DNA of 64,000 bases from positions 1,612,001 to 1,676,000 of the forward strand of contig NZ_JNLL01000001.1 of assembly GCF_000703085.1 (NCBI RefSeq), read 5' to 3'. Shown piece by piece: positions 27,680 to 37,182 of this stretch. Within the stretch, counting starts at the first letter, position 1. Each line of letters starts with the position of its first letter. The stretch comes from Persephonella sp. KM09-Lau-8 (GTDB lineage Bacteria > Aquificota > Aquificia > Aquificales > Hydrogenothermaceae). Both the position numbers and the translations under genes were made by a program. The notes beneath the pieces were generated by a model, which saw only the letters and a program-made list of their open reading frames with translations, did not search any database and was not told the DNA's origin.

Positions 27680-28594
27680 TTATTTTATATTTAAATTTTC
27701 AAAATTACACTCCTTTATGATTTTTAGTTCTCCGTTATCAGTTTTGTAAGTTTTTCCTTCTTCAAACAGACTTCTGAGTATATATCCCAGTGCTGTGGTT
27801 TTATCAGGTGATACAGAGGTTATCACCCCTACAGGTTTGTCATTTAAATAAATTTTTTCGTTTTCTTCTACAGATTTTTCAATCTGAAATTTGGATAGAG
27901 TCCTTGGTGGTCTGCCTCTAAAATAAACCCTTGCAATTGCCTCCTGACCCACATAACAGCCCTTTTCAAAGCTAAAAGCATACAAAATATTTGCCTCTAA
28001 GGGATGAAATCCTTTTTTCAATTCTTTTCCAATCTTTGGAATACAATTTTCTATTCTGAGTTTTTCAAGGGTTTCCTGATCTGCTTTCTCAAACTTTTCC
28101 AGCTGTGGAATAATACTTTCCAGATTTCCAAACAGCTCATAAACACTTTGTCCTATTCTCAGCGGATTATTAGTTAGATATATTTCATCTTTTTTAAGAA
28201 AATTAAATTCCTGTGGAATTTCAAATCCTAAGTTTTTCAAAAACTCTTCTACACCATCTCCCCAAATAATAAGATGTTGATAGGATAAAGGCTCAAAAAA
28301 TACCTTAAGGGAAAGTTTCAGTTTATTAAGCTCTGATATTAGCTCCTCTGGATTTTCATCTGTATCCAGAATAAAAAAATCATCATCTTTGTAAACAAAA
28401 AAATCCTGTATAGGCTCTCCATTTCCAGTGAGTCTTAAATTGTAGTTAAATTTGCCGGATTGAAGCCCTTTAATGTCGTTTGAAAGTAGATTGTGCAAAA
28501 ATGCTATATCATCCCTGGTTTGACTTTTTAACGGTAGTTTACTTTCTTTTCCATAAATTTTGATTTTATATCTATCAAGCTCTGCCCAGAACAT
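27680..28594 (-). CDS. ygfZ: YgfZ/GcvT-like folate-binding protein
   Basis: YgfZ helps repair or assemble iron-sulfur clusters in a tetrahydrofolate-dependent way. The 304-residue protein has the signature KGCYVGQEAIARV (family motif K-G-C-Y-x-G-Q-E) near residue 220 and an N-terminal GcvT-like fold. It is shorter than E. coli YgfZ (326). It precedes aspC by about 30 bases on the same strand. Confidence 0.88.
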   Translation of the reverse strand: MFWAELDRYKIKIYGKESKLPLKSQTRDDIAFLHNLLSNDIKGLQSGKFNYNLRLTGNGEPIQDFFVYKDDDFFILDTDENPEELISELNKLKLSLKVFFEPLSYQHLIIWGDGVEEFLKNLGFEIPQEFNFLKKDEIYLTNNPLRIGQSVYELFGNLESIIPQLEKFEKADQETLEKLRIENCIPKIGKELKKGFHPLEANILYAFSFEKGCYVGQEAIARVYFRGRPPRTLSKFQIEKSVEENEKIYLNDKPVGVITSVSPDKTTALGYILRSLFEEGKTYKTDNGELKIIKECNFENLNIK

Positions 28595-28681
28595 AATTTA
28601 CCTCTCGTGGTTTGTTTAACGGAATTTTAGTATTGAGTAAGAAAGGATTTTATGAGATATCTCTGATTTGAAAGGTTTAGA

Positions 28682-28789
28682 TTATGTTCTGTTTTTCTTT
28701 TTCTCTAATTTAAGACCGATAAAGAACAGGATTAAACCCATTATAGAAAGGACAACAGTTACCAGAATCATATATTCTTCAACAGTCAT
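28682..28789 (-). CDS. 35-residue single-span membrane protein
   Basis: This minus-strand reading frame starts at an ATG with AAAGGA 7-9 bases upstream and encodes a short acidic N terminus (MTVEEYM), one hydrophobic helix (about 8-25) and a basic tail (KLEKKKNRT). The charge pattern is that of a single-pass protein with the C terminus in the cytosol. It sits just before ygfZ and is probably on the same transcript. It resembles small oxidase-associated proteins such as CcoS/CcoQ only in size and layout; no family is assigned. Confidence 0.55.
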   Translation of the reverse strand: MTVEEYMILVTVVLSIMGLILFFIGLKLEKKKNRT

Positions 28790-28875
28790 TATTTTTTCCT
28801 TTAAAGGAGATTTTATATGTATAACTTTATCACAAAATTGTTGCAAAGTATTAAAACTTCTTATATTTTGGGATT

Positions 28876-29694
28876 ATGGCTACAAAAGAGAGATTAGATA
28901 AGCTTCTTGTGGAAAAAGGACTGGTGGAGAGTAGGGAAAAAGCTCAGCGGCTTATAATGGCTGGGGTTGTTTTTGTTAACAATCAGAAGGTTGACAAACC
29001 TGGAACAAAGGTAAAAACAGACGCCAATATATACATAAAAGAAAAAGAAAAATACGTATCCAGAGGCGGATATAAACTGGAAAAGGGAATAAATGTTTTC
29101 AAACCGGATATAAAAGATAAAATCTGTCTTGATATTGGAGCCTCAACAGGTGGTTTCACAGATTGCCTTCTGCAACACGGAGCCAAAAAGGTATATGCCG
29201 TTGATGTTGGAACAAACCAGCTCCATGAAAAGCTAAAGAACAATCCTGCTGTAATATCTCTTGAAAAAACCAATGCCAGATATTTAACAGAAAAAGAAAT
29301 CCCTGAAAAAATTGATTTTGTTGTTTCTGATGTTTCTTTTATTTCCATATTAAAAATACTTCCCAATATATGTGAACTTTTAAAAGATGGAGCAGAAGGA
29401 ATAATCCTTATAAAACCACAATTTGAATTATCAAAAAATGAGGTTAAAGGTGGCGTTGTAAAGGATGAAAAACTACACCAAAAAGCTATTAAAAAAGTTA
29501 TAGATGGTTTAGAAAAAAGCTGTTATTGTGTTAAAGATTTAGACTTTTCTGAAACATGGGGTCCTGAAGGAAATATAGAATTTCTTGCTTTTATTGAAAA
29601 GGGTAATGATTGTAAAAAAGGTCAGATTTCAGAAGAAAAAATAAAACAGGTAGTTCAACAAGCCCACGAAAAATTTAAACAATCCAGAAGTTGA
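28876..29694 (+). CDS. tlyA: TlyA-family 2'-O-methyltransferase
   Basis: The 272-residue protein combines an S4 RNA-binding domain (1-62; RLDKLLVEKGLVESREKAQRLI) with an FtsJ/RrmJ-type methyltransferase (about 75-260; CLDIGASTGGFTDCLLQHGAKKVYAVDVG is motif I). In Mycobacterium TlyA methylates C1409 of 16S and C1920 of 23S rRNA; in some bacteria a homologue acts as a haemolysin-like protein. The catalytic Lys is in ILIKPQFE. SD weak (TTGGGAT). Confidence 0.92.
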   Translation: MATKERLDKLLVEKGLVESREKAQRLIMAGVVFVNNQKVDKPGTKVKTDANIYIKEKEKYVSRGGYKLEKGINVFKPDIKDKICLDIGASTGGFTDCLLQHGAKKVYAVDVGTNQLHEKLKNNPAVISLEKTNARYLTEKEIPEKIDFVVSDVSFISILKILPNICELLKDGAEGIILIKPQFELSKNEVKGGVVKDEKLHQKAIKKVIDGLEKSCYCVKDLDFSETWGPEGNIEFLAFIEKGNDCKKGQISEEKIKQVVQQAHEKFKQSRS

Positions 29695-29764
29695 TTTTAA
29701 TCATACAAGATTCGTTTATTTTGATATTTTGATAATTTAATATAACGTTTTTAATAGGTGGATT

Positions 29765-30646
29765 ATGGAAGTTCTTGATTATCACAAACTTAAAATTTTC
29801 AAAACTGTAGCAGACACAAAAAGTTTTTCAAAAGCAGCAGAACTGCTGTTTTTGTCCCAGCCTACTGTTACATTGCAAATAAAAAAGATAGAAAATTATC
29901 TGGGAATTACACTTTTTAGAAGAGATAAAAAAGGAGTTATTCTTACAAAAGAAGGAGAAATTTTTTATAAATATATCTCAAAAATACTGGAAGATTATGA
30001 CCTCCTTGAAGAAGGACTTTCTGACCTTAAGGAAAATTTACAGAGAAGCCTCAGAATTGGCGCCAGCACAACAATAGGTGATTTTTTGCTTCCTGACATA
30101 CTCCCTGAATTTCTCAAGGGAAAAACAGACATAAAAGTTAGTCTTTTTGTTGGAAATTCTAAAGAAATAGAGGAAGGAATTCTGTCAAAAACCTTTTATA
30201 TTGGGCTTTTAGAAGATGAGGTTCATTCAAATAAATATGAGATTATAGAGTTTTTTAATGACGAGATAATTTTGATTGCTTCTCAGAATACAGATATTCC
30301 AGATGAGATAGACATAAAAGACCTTAAAAAATATAAATTTATCTTTAGAGAAACAGGTTCAGGAACAAGAAATATTGTTGAGAAAACACTGGAAAAGAAA
30401 GGAATTAAAATTAAACCTGATATGGAAATCAGCAGCAGCAAAGCCATAGCAAGATTTGTTTCCAATTCTGAATACTTATCTTTTGTTTCAAAGTTAGTAG
30501 TTAAAAATCTCCTTGGAACTCATTTGAAAGAGGTCAAAATTAACGGGGTTGAATTTACAAGGAAGTTTTATTGCATAACCCAGAAAAATATAAGACTGCC
30601 CAAAATAGACAGGGAGTTTGTTTCATATTTATTAAATCTTAAATAA
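29765..30646 (+). CDS. LysR-family transcriptional regulator
   Basis: The 293-residue protein has the LysR N-terminal winged helix (LKIFKTVADTKSFSKAAEL, then SQPTVTLQIKKIENYLG) and a periplasmic-binding-like effector domain (about 90-290). The CysB/CbbR subgroup look comes from RRDKKGVILTKEGEIF and RETGSGTRNIVE. The target is not known; in autotrophs such regulators often control carbon fixation or sulfur genes, but no such gene is adjacent. It converges with kdsD and overlaps it by 8 bases. Confidence 0.9.
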   Translation: MEVLDYHKLKIFKTVADTKSFSKAAELLFLSQPTVTLQIKKIENYLGITLFRRDKKGVILTKEGEIFYKYISKILEDYDLLEEGLSDLKENLQRSLRIGASTTIGDFLLPDILPEFLKGKTDIKVSLFVGNSKEIEEGILSKTFYIGLLEDEVHSNKYEIIEFFNDEIILIASQNTDIPDEIDIKDLKKYKFIFRETGSGTRNIVEKTLEKKGIKIKPDMEISSSKAIARFVSNSEYLSFVSKLVVKNLLGTHLKEVKINGVEFTRKFYCITQKNIRLPKIDREFVSYLLNLK

Positions 30647-31592
30647 CACCGCTTTTGAGTATATCGTGCATATGGATTAAACCAGCAATAGAGCTATTTT
30701 TAACAACAGGTAAAACTGTTATATTGTATCTTTCCATAAGCTCTAAAGCTTCCACCACCAATCTATCCTCTGAGATTGTCTTCGGAGATGCTGTCATTGC
30801 GTCTTTTGCATAGCTTTTATCAATACTTCCACCTGCTTTTATAAATCTTCTTAAATCTCCGTCTGTGATTATACCAATTAGTTTATTATCTTCAGCCACA
30901 AGGGCAGCTCCAAAACCCTTTTCTGACATTATGATTACGGTTTCCTTCAGTGGTGTATCAGGAGAAATAACAGGTAGTTTATCTCCTGTGTGCATAATCT
31001 CTTTTACTTTCATAAGTTTTTTACCCAGTGAACCTCCTGGATGGAACTGGGCAAAATCCTCTGCTGTAAAGCCTCTCATCTCAAGCAAAGCAACTGCAAG
31101 GGCATCTCCAAGTGCCAGTGTGGCTGTAGAGGATGAAGTGGGTGCAAGGTTTAAGGGGCAGGCTTCCTTTTCTACATTTAAAAACAGATGAATATCACTT
31201 TCCTGTGCCAGAGAAGATTTTGGGTTGTTTGTTATAGATATGATTTTATTCCCCCATCTTTTTATGGTAGGAATAATTGCAAGAAGTTCAGGGGTTTCAC
31301 CGCTGTTTGATATAGCAAGAACTATATCCTCTCTGGAAATCATACCTAAATCACCGTGGATTGCCTCTGCAGGATGAAGGAAAAATGCAGGGGTTCCGGT
31401 GGATGCAAGGGTGGCTGCTATTTTATTTCCGATATGTCCCGACTTTCCCATTCCTGTAACAATTACTTTGCCCTTTGTGTCCAGAATAAGCTGGACTGCC
31501 TTTTCAAAATTTTCATCAAGGGCTTCTATAAGATTTTCCAGAGCTTTCTTTTCTTCTTGAAGAACCCTTTTGCCTATATCAAGAATTTTCAT
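30639..31592 (-). CDS. kdsD: Arabinose-5-phosphate isomerase (KpsF/GutQ)
   Basis: KdsD converts ribulose 5-phosphate to arabinose 5-phosphate, the first step of Kdo synthesis. The 317-residue protein has a SIS sugar-phosphate domain (KVIVTGMGKSGHIGNKIAATLASTGTPAFF, and GDLGMISREDIV) followed by two CBS domains (about 200-315). The start is uncertain: the ATG at 31592, or TTG at 31601 (with AAGGA 6 bases upstream). The gene overlaps ricT by 14 bases (31579-31592) from the ATG, more with TTG. It is the last gene of the tmk-holB-ricT-kdsD operon. Confidence 0.94.
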   Translation of the reverse strand: MKILDIGKRVLQEEKKALENLIEALDENFEKAVQLILDTKGKVIVTGMGKSGHIGNKIAATLASTGTPAFFLHPAEAIHGDLGMISREDIVLAISNSGETPELLAIIPTIKRWGNKIISITNNPKSSLAQESDIHLFLNVEKEACPLNLAPTSSSTATLALGDALAVALLEMRGFTAEDFAQFHPGGSLGKKLMKVKEIMHTGDKLPVISPDTPLKETVIIMSEKGFGAALVAEDNKLIGIITDGDLRRFIKAGGSIDKSYAKDAMTASPKTISEDRLVVEALELMERYNITVLPVVKNSSIAGLIHMHDILKSGVI

Positions 31593-32466
31593 TTCCTTCA
31601 AGCTCAATCCTTTCCACCTCGTTGTTTTTCATTCCGCAATTATCACAGGGTAGCTCTCTTTTTAATCCAAGTTCATCAATCTGGTCAAATGTATATACAA
31701 CAATCTCTCCATCTTCACCTGTTAAGGTGATTGTTTCCTTTATAAAATCATAATCCTTCACGATATATTTTTTACCGTTTATCTCCACTTCTGATTCAAG
31801 CTCAGGCAGATTTTTTCTAATTGAGTAGTTATCAACCTCAAAGGCAAGACAGCACATTAGCCTGCCACATATACCGGTGAATTTTGTCGGGGTAGGTGGA
31901 AGATTTTGCTCCTCAAGCATCTCAACATTTACAGTATCAAATTTGTCTATAAATACTGAGCAGCAGCATTGCTGTCCGCATACACCGATAGCACCTGCCA
32001 TCTGGACACCATCTCTGACTCCTACCTGCCTCATCTCAATTCTCATCTTAAGCCTCTTAGCCAGCTCCTTTACCAGTTGTCTGAAATCAACTCTTCCTTC
32101 AGACACATAATAAAACATGATTTTAGAGCGATTTAGAGGAATATAGGATTTAAGCAGGTTCATTTTTAGTCCCAGATTTTCGGCAAGCTTTTTACACAAT
32201 GCCAGTGCTTTTTCTGCTTCTTTTTCATGTTTATCAAATGTGGAAATATCCTTTTTTGTAGCTTTTCTGAGGAATTTATACTGGGACGGATTATCAGGGT
32301 CAGGCACAGACCTACCCACTACAAGAACAAGCTCTTCCCCTTTTTCCGTTTCTATTACAATAAAATCTCCTTTCTGGACATCTTCAGGGACATTTTCCAC
32401 ATCACTAAATTTATGGGTATCTAAAAATCTTATTCTTACTGTTTTTGTATCTATAGCAACAGACAT
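31579..32466 (-). CDS. ricT: PSP1/RicT-like protein
   Basis: The 295-residue protein has a PSP1 C-terminal domain with the cysteine cluster CGQQCCCSVFIDKF and ICGRLMCCLAFE, as in Bacillus RicT (YaaT), part of the Fe-S complex RicAFT that stimulates RNase Y processing of mRNA. RicA and RicF are not seen here. The C-terminal acidic tail includes CDNCGMKNNE. It stands between holB and kdsD. Confidence 0.88.
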   Translation of the reverse strand: MSVAIDTKTVRIRFLDTHKFSDVENVPEDVQKGDFIVIETEKGEELVLVVGRSVPDPDNPSQYKFLRKATKKDISTFDKHEKEAEKALALCKKLAENLGLKMNLLKSYIPLNRSKIMFYYVSEGRVDFRQLVKELAKRLKMRIEMRQVGVRDGVQMAGAIGVCGQQCCCSVFIDKFDTVNVEMLEEQNLPPTPTKFTGICGRLMCCLAFEVDNYSIRKNLPELESEVEINGKKYIVKDYDFIKETITLTGEDGEIVVYTFDQIDELGLKRELPCDNCGMKNNEVERIELEGNENS

Positions 32467-32477
32467 TATTGTCCTCC

Positions 32478-33401
32478 TTATGTTTTGAGATTAAAATACA
32501 TTCCTTCCAGAGCAAGTTTTTTCTTAACTCCTTTACCAATTGCATTCTTAAGTTCTTGATTTTCCTTAATAAATTTATCATAAAATTCTGAGGATATATC
32601 TCCTTTAAGCATTTTCTTATATGTTATTTTTTCTACAATGTCCAGCATTGTGTTTATATCCTCAATATCCAGCTTATCAAAAACATCCCCTAAGGTAATT
32701 ATTCCTTCTGGATGTAGCTGCTGGACAGCAAGCAGATTAAACAGGTCTTTTGCATATTTTAGCAGTTCAGGTTTTTTTAGTATTTTGTCAGGAAGGCATA
32801 AACTTCCATCTGCAAGTGCTATCAGGGTCTTTAAAAGCTTCTGGTCATCTGTTTTTAGCTGCAGAATCTGGAGTATTTCCTCTTTTTTTAGAGGTTTAAA
32901 TCTGATTTTTTTGGTTCTTGAAACTACTGTAGGGAGAATGGCATTCTGATTTGAGGTTGTAAGAATTATCATGGAGTTTTCAGGTGGTTCTTCAAGGGTT
33001 TTCAGGAGGGCATTTGCGGCTTCCTTGTTCATCTTTTCTGCTTTTTCTATAATTACCACCTTACCTGAGGCAGATTTTAGCTTCAGAAAATCTATAATTT
33101 GCCTTATCTGGTCTATTTTTATCTCTTTTTCAGGGGATATGAGTTTCAAATCAGGATGGGGATTTAGCTGAGTGCCTTCGTATATATTGGATATTGTGTT
33201 ATTAACCAGCCTGCAGCTCTCACACTCACCACATCCAAATCCGTATCCTTTTTCACACAGAAAAGCCCGTGCAGTCTGTAGGGCAACTAATTTTTTACCT
33301 ATACAATCCTTTCCCTCAAACAAAAATGTATAGGAATGGAAATCCTTATCTAAAAAAAGCCTTATTATATGCTTTGTGTCTTCATGACCTATTAGTTTCA
33401 T
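32478..33401 (-). CDS. holB: DNA polymerase III delta' subunit
   Basis: HolB is part of the clamp loader. The 307-residue protein has the AAA+ core with the P-loop region FLFEGKDCIGKKLVALQTARAFLCE, in which the usual GKS is GKK. It also has the zinc-binding CEKGYGFGCGECESC (four Cys) and the sensor NALLKTLEEPPENSMIILTTSNQ with SRC-like arginine finger region (VVSRTKKIRF). The Lys in GKK fits a delta' that does not hydrolyse ATP. It is co-transcribed with tmk, 5 bases apart. Confidence 0.93.
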   Translation of the reverse strand: MKLIGHEDTKHIIRLFLDKDFHSYTFLFEGKDCIGKKLVALQTARAFLCEKGYGFGCGECESCRLVNNTISNIYEGTQLNPHPDLKLISPEKEIKIDQIRQIIDFLKLKSASGKVVIIEKAEKMNKEAANALLKTLEEPPENSMIILTTSNQNAILPTVVSRTKKIRFKPLKKEEILQILQLKTDDQKLLKTLIALADGSLCLPDKILKKPELLKYAKDLFNLLAVQQLHPEGIITLGDVFDKLDIEDINTMLDIVEKITYKKMLKGDISSEFYDKFIKENQELKNAIGKGVKKKLALEGMYFNLKT

Positions 33402-33406
33402 AATCT

Positions 33407-34030
33407 TTAGATTATATTCCTGTTTTTTAAAATCTCTATAACTTTTTTAAAAATATTGTCAGGTGTTTCAAGGCCATCTAAAACGACTATTCTGTCTTTT
33501 TCATTTTCGGCTATTTTCAGGAAACCTTCCCTTAGTCTTTTGTGGAATTGTATATCTTCATCCTCTATTCTGTCTGCCTGACGGATCTGCTTAATTCTTT
33601 TTAGACCTTCTTCTACAGGAATATCTATCAAGAATGTTATATCAGGTTTTATTCCCTCTGTGGCTATCTCATTTAGCTGTTTTATCAGGTTTATATTTAG
33701 TCCCCGTGCATATCCCTGATATGCCAGAGTTGAGTCTGTAAATCTATCGCAGATTATATACTTTCCTTGCTGCAAAGAAGGTTTAATTAGATTATGTATA
33801 TGAAAATTTCTGTCTGCCTCGTAAAGCATAAGTTCTGCTACAGGGGGAAATATCTCATCAGTTTTTTCCAATAAAATCTGGCGGATTTTCTGGCCTGTTT
33901 TTGTTCCTCCAGGCTCTTTGGTCAGGATAGCATCTTTCCCCTTATCTATTAAATACTGGTATAAAAGTTTTGCCTGTGTTGATTTTCCTGCCCCTTCAAC
34001 ACCTTCAAATGTTATAAAATAACCTTTCAT
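33407..34030 (-). CDS. tmk: Thymidylate kinase
   Basis: Tmk phosphorylates dTMP to dTDP with ATP. The 207-residue protein has the P-loop GVEGAGKSTQAKLL, the DRF motif in IICDRFTDSTLAYQGYARGL and the LID-like VEEGLKRIK region. It is the normal length. It heads the operon tmk-holB-ricT-kdsD and has an extended -10 promoter. Confidence 0.97.
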   Translation of the reverse strand: MKGYFITFEGVEGAGKSTQAKLLYQYLIDKGKDAILTKEPGGTKTGQKIRQILLEKTDEIFPPVAELMLYEADRNFHIHNLIKPSLQQGKYIICDRFTDSTLAYQGYARGLNINLIKQLNEIATEGIKPDITFLIDIPVEEGLKRIKQIRQADRIEDEDIQFHKRLREGFLKIAENEKDRIVVLDGLETPDNIFKKVIEILKNRNII

Positions 34031-34051
34031 TGCAATCCTGTTTTTGAAAAA

Positions 34052-34060
34052 ATTATATCA
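34052..34060 (-). promoter_or_regulatory. Extended -10 promoter of the tmk operon
   Basis: Minus strand TGATATAAT about 22 bases before the tmk ATG. There is no good -35. It is identical to the extended -10 nonamer upstream of fba. Confidence 0.6.
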
Positions 34061-34139
34061 GGCTATTGATAAAAATCATACGAAGAAGATTATTTAAGCA
34101 TATAATAATGGCAAATAAAAATTAATGGAGGTTAATAAG

Positions 34140-34421
34140 ATGACACAAGAACAAAAAGAAAAAGTTCAAATAGATAGGGCAAAAGTGGAAGAGGTTTTAG
34201 AAAAAATCAGACCTGCTTTAAGATTTGATGGTGGAGATGTTGAGCTTGTAGATATTGGAGAAGATGGAACTGTTTATGTGAGATTAATGGGTGCCTGCCA
34301 CGGATGTGCAATGTCTCTGGTTACACTTAAAGGTGGAATTGAGATGAAACTAAAAGAAGAAATTCCTGAAGTAAAGCAGGTTGTAGCTGTAAATCTTGAC
34401 CAGGGATTTGGTGGATTTTAA
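34140..34421 (+). CDS. nfu: NifU-type Fe-S scaffold protein (Nfu)
   Basis: This small 93-residue protein is a single NifU C-terminal domain. It shows VLEKIRPALRFDGGDVELVDI and the cluster-binding C-x-x-C in GACHGCAMS. It hands 4Fe-4S or 2Fe-2S clusters to target proteins. The start is the ATG at 34140 because GGAGGT is right upstream; an upstream ATG at 34125 merely overlaps that ribosome site. A TATAAT at 34101-34106 may be its -10. Confidence 0.92.
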   Translation: MTQEQKEKVQIDRAKVEEVLEKIRPALRFDGGDVELVDIGEDGTVYVRLMGACHGCAMSLVTLKGGIEMKLKEEIPEVKQVVAVNLDQGFGGF

Positions 34422-34428
34422 ATAAAAC

Positions 34429-34447
34429 AAGGGGGATATTCCCCCTT
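34429..34447 (-). terminator. Bidirectional terminator between nfu and glnE
   Basis: AAGGGGG/CCCCCTT with a 5-base loop; on the minus strand it is followed by GTTTTATTT and starts at the glnE stop codon. On the plus strand it ends nfu but has only a weak T tract (AACTTTCCC). Confidence 0.8.
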
Positions 34448-37172
34448 AACTTTCCCTTAAAATTTTCATCTCCCTTAAAAATATTTCCCTTATCTCCTTT
34501 TTGGTATTAATGAGTTTTTCCCATAGTTGCTCAGGTTCCATTTTAAATGAATGTGCCACCCTGTATAGAAACGGAGAATTTTTGTATATCTTAGAAAGGC
34601 CTATTCCTTTTATCATTCTTAGTCTTGTTTCCACTTCCCTAAGGAAGAGGTAATCATCTATAAGCTCTTTTTTAAATATCTCTACCCCTTCCAGAATGTT
34701 TGTAAGTCTTTTTTTGTTTTTCAGAGAGTAAATCTGAATTAGAAACTCTATATCTGCTGTTCCTCCTTTGCCAAGTTTTATATCAATCTCCTCTGGAGTT
34801 TCCCTTGCAAGTCCCTCAAGCCTGAACCTCATATCAATAGCTTCGTTAATAAACTCTCTATTTATTTCTGTGGAAAACAGAAAATCCTCAATAAGCCTGT
34901 CCATCTCTTGTTTTACAGATAAATCACCTGTGATAAATCTTGCTTTAGTCCATGCCAGCCTTTCCCATACCCGTGCTTCCTTTCTAAAGTAATTTTCGTA
35001 GAAGGACAGCTGAGGAGATAGCTCTCCTGCTTTTCCAAAAGGTCTGAGCCTCAAATCCAGATTATACAGAATGCCTTCTCTGGAATAAGAAGTGAGGGTG
35101 TTGACTATTTGTTGAGGTATTTTTAGAAACTGGTATTTACTTTTTTCATCTTTAAAGACAAATATCAGGTCAAGGTCTGAGCCAATATTCATCTCTCTAC
35201 TGCCTAATTTACCCAGTCCATATATTGCAAATTCTTTTCCTTCAAAGTATTGGTATAGCTGCTCAAGGATAAAATCAGCCAGATTTGATAATGCTTCATT
35301 GGTTTCTCTTAAACGGCTGTATGCGTCATTCTGGTCTAATTTTGATAGATACCTCAGGGATACTAATACCTCAACAATTTTCTTTAGTTTTTTCAGTCTA
35401 TCAACAAAGTCTATCTCTTTGCTAATAATTTCAAGCTCTTTTTGGAAATCCTCTTTAGTCTGGGGAACTTCCTCAATTCCAAATGCCCAGTCAAGAAGCT
35501 CTCTGTCCTTTGACATAAGGTCTGATATATAGTCGGATAGCTTTGCAATATTTAGCATAAATTCAACAAGTTTCTGGTTTTGTTCCAGTGCAGAAACAAA
35601 AACCCATAGCATTCCACCGTTTATAAGCATTTTAGAGAAGTTTAATAGGAAATCTTCTCTATCAGGAAAGTTTTTCAGATGCTCTTCAAGGGTTGGAATA
35701 AACTCAAAGAATATCTCTTTGGAATTATCAGAAAGCTCAATATACAGCTTGCTGAAAAATATATTTTTGAAGATTTTTAAAGCCCATTCAGGTTTTTTAA
35801 ATCCAAGGGAAGATAGATATTCTGTTGCCTCTTCTTCATACTGCTTTGTGAGGATAAATTTTTGCAGCGGGGTTAATTCAACTTCTGCCTGTGGAGTAAG
35901 ATTTTCAAAAATCTGGTTAACCTTTTCCCTGTAGTCATTTAGCTTTTGTAAAAACTGCTCTGTATCTTCAAAACCCATTTTTCTGGCATACTCATCTACA
36001 TCTTTGAAGTAGAATTTTTGAGTCTGAACACAGTTTTTTATCTGTAATAAGTGCTCCAATTTTCTAAAAAAGTAGTATGCTTCTTCAAGTAGTTTTCCTG
36101 AGGATGCATCTATTATCTCAAACTCAATCAGTTTTTTTAGGGCTTTTATTGTTCTTTTTTCTTGAAGCTCAGGGATTTTTCCTCCGTATAACAACTGGAA
36201 TACCTGAATGGTAAACTCAATTTCCCTAATTCCTCCCTTGCTTTTTTTAATATCAATCCCATTTTGAACCTTTTTGTTTGCATCCTCTTCTATTAGCTTT
36301 TTGATTTCAACTATTTCCTCAAGTACTTCTGCACCTGTGCTTCTTCTGTAAACAAAAGGCCTTATGATACCCATAAATTCCTGTGATACTTTCTGGCTTC
36401 CTGCAGCATGTCTGGCCTTTATTAGCATATGTCTTTCCCATGTTCTGCCATGTGTCCAATAATAAAACTCAATGGCAGGGAGGGAATAAGCTATCATCCC
36501 TTTTGAACCTTCAGGTCTAAGGTCAAGGTCTACAATCCATGCCTGTCCTTCAATATTTCTTCTAATTAGTATCTGGGTAACATTTCTAAAAACTTCAAAG
36601 AAAAATTCCCGGTTTGATATACCTTTATCTGTTTTTCCCTCTTCAGAGTAAATATACATAATGTCTATATCTGAGTAGTAGTTAAGGTCTAAGCCACCAT
36701 GTTTACCCAGTGCAATTATGCTTCCTTCAGCTTCTTTACCGGTGTTCTGGTCTATAGGTGTTCCATATCTGCTTTTTACTTTTTCAATGGCTGCCTTGTA
36801 TGCAGCTTCCAGACAGGCATCTGCCAGATATGAGTATTCTTCTGTCAGTTCAAGCAAATCATGTTTTTTGTAAATGTCTTTGGCTACTATACGGGAAAAA
36901 TGCTTCAGTTTAAAAAATGTTATTTTTTCAGAAAGTTGATTAAAATTTGTATTTTTCGCTATTTCCAGTGCTTCTTTTACCAGCTCTTCTCTACCAAGTA
37001 ATGGTTTATCAAGCTGAGAATAGATGTAATTTAGCTGGTCTGTATGCCTGAAAATAAAGTCGGTAATGCAAGAGGAATAATCTGATAGTTTTTCAAGAAG
37101 CTTGAATTTCTCTTCAGGAAGAGACTTTAAAAAATCTTTTTTCAGTGTCTCAAATTTTGATAAATTACCCAT
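34446..37172 (-). CDS. glnE: Glutamine synthetase adenylyltransferase/removase
   Basis: GlnE adds and removes AMP on glutamine synthetase according to nitrogen status. The 908-residue protein has two nucleotidyltransferase domains. The N-terminal one has IALGKHGGLDLNYYSDIDIMYIY (deadenylylation), and the C-terminal one has IYGLGKLGSREMNIGSDLDLIFVF (adenylylation). Each has the D-x-D metal motif and is followed by a helical regulatory domain. It is the size of E. coli GlnE (946), slightly shorter. No other nitrogen gene (glnA, glnB) is in the window. Confidence 0.96.
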   Translation of the reverse strand: MGNLSKFETLKKDFLKSLPEEKFKLLEKLSDYSSCITDFIFRHTDQLNYIYSQLDKPLLGREELVKEALEIAKNTNFNQLSEKITFFKLKHFSRIVAKDIYKKHDLLELTEEYSYLADACLEAAYKAAIEKVKSRYGTPIDQNTGKEAEGSIIALGKHGGLDLNYYSDIDIMYIYSEEGKTDKGISNREFFFEVFRNVTQILIRRNIEGQAWIVDLDLRPEGSKGMIAYSLPAIEFYYWTHGRTWERHMLIKARHAAGSQKVSQEFMGIIRPFVYRRSTGAEVLEEIVEIKKLIEEDANKKVQNGIDIKKSKGGIREIEFTIQVFQLLYGGKIPELQEKRTIKALKKLIEFEIIDASSGKLLEEAYYFFRKLEHLLQIKNCVQTQKFYFKDVDEYARKMGFEDTEQFLQKLNDYREKVNQIFENLTPQAEVELTPLQKFILTKQYEEEATEYLSSLGFKKPEWALKIFKNIFFSKLYIELSDNSKEIFFEFIPTLEEHLKNFPDREDFLLNFSKMLINGGMLWVFVSALEQNQKLVEFMLNIAKLSDYISDLMSKDRELLDWAFGIEEVPQTKEDFQKELEIISKEIDFVDRLKKLKKIVEVLVSLRYLSKLDQNDAYSRLRETNEALSNLADFILEQLYQYFEGKEFAIYGLGKLGSREMNIGSDLDLIFVFKDEKSKYQFLKIPQQIVNTLTSYSREGILYNLDLRLRPFGKAGELSPQLSFYENYFRKEARVWERLAWTKARFITGDLSVKQEMDRLIEDFLFSTEINREFINEAIDMRFRLEGLARETPEEIDIKLGKGGTADIEFLIQIYSLKNKKRLTNILEGVEIFKKELIDDYLFLREVETRLRMIKGIGLSKIYKNSPFLYRVAHSFKMEPEQLWEKLINTKKEIREIFLREMKILRES

Positions 37173-37182
37173 TGTAATATCC

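Noticed and set aside
28668-28901. 77-codon plus-strand frame before tlyA
   Set aside because: It overlaps the tlyA start, has no ribosome site, and the minus-strand 35-residue frame in the same place has a better start and a sensible membrane helix.
31356-31730. 124-codon plus-strand frame across kdsD and ricT
   Set aside because: Runs opposite two well-supported genes, Cys/Phe-rich with no domain pattern or ribosome site.
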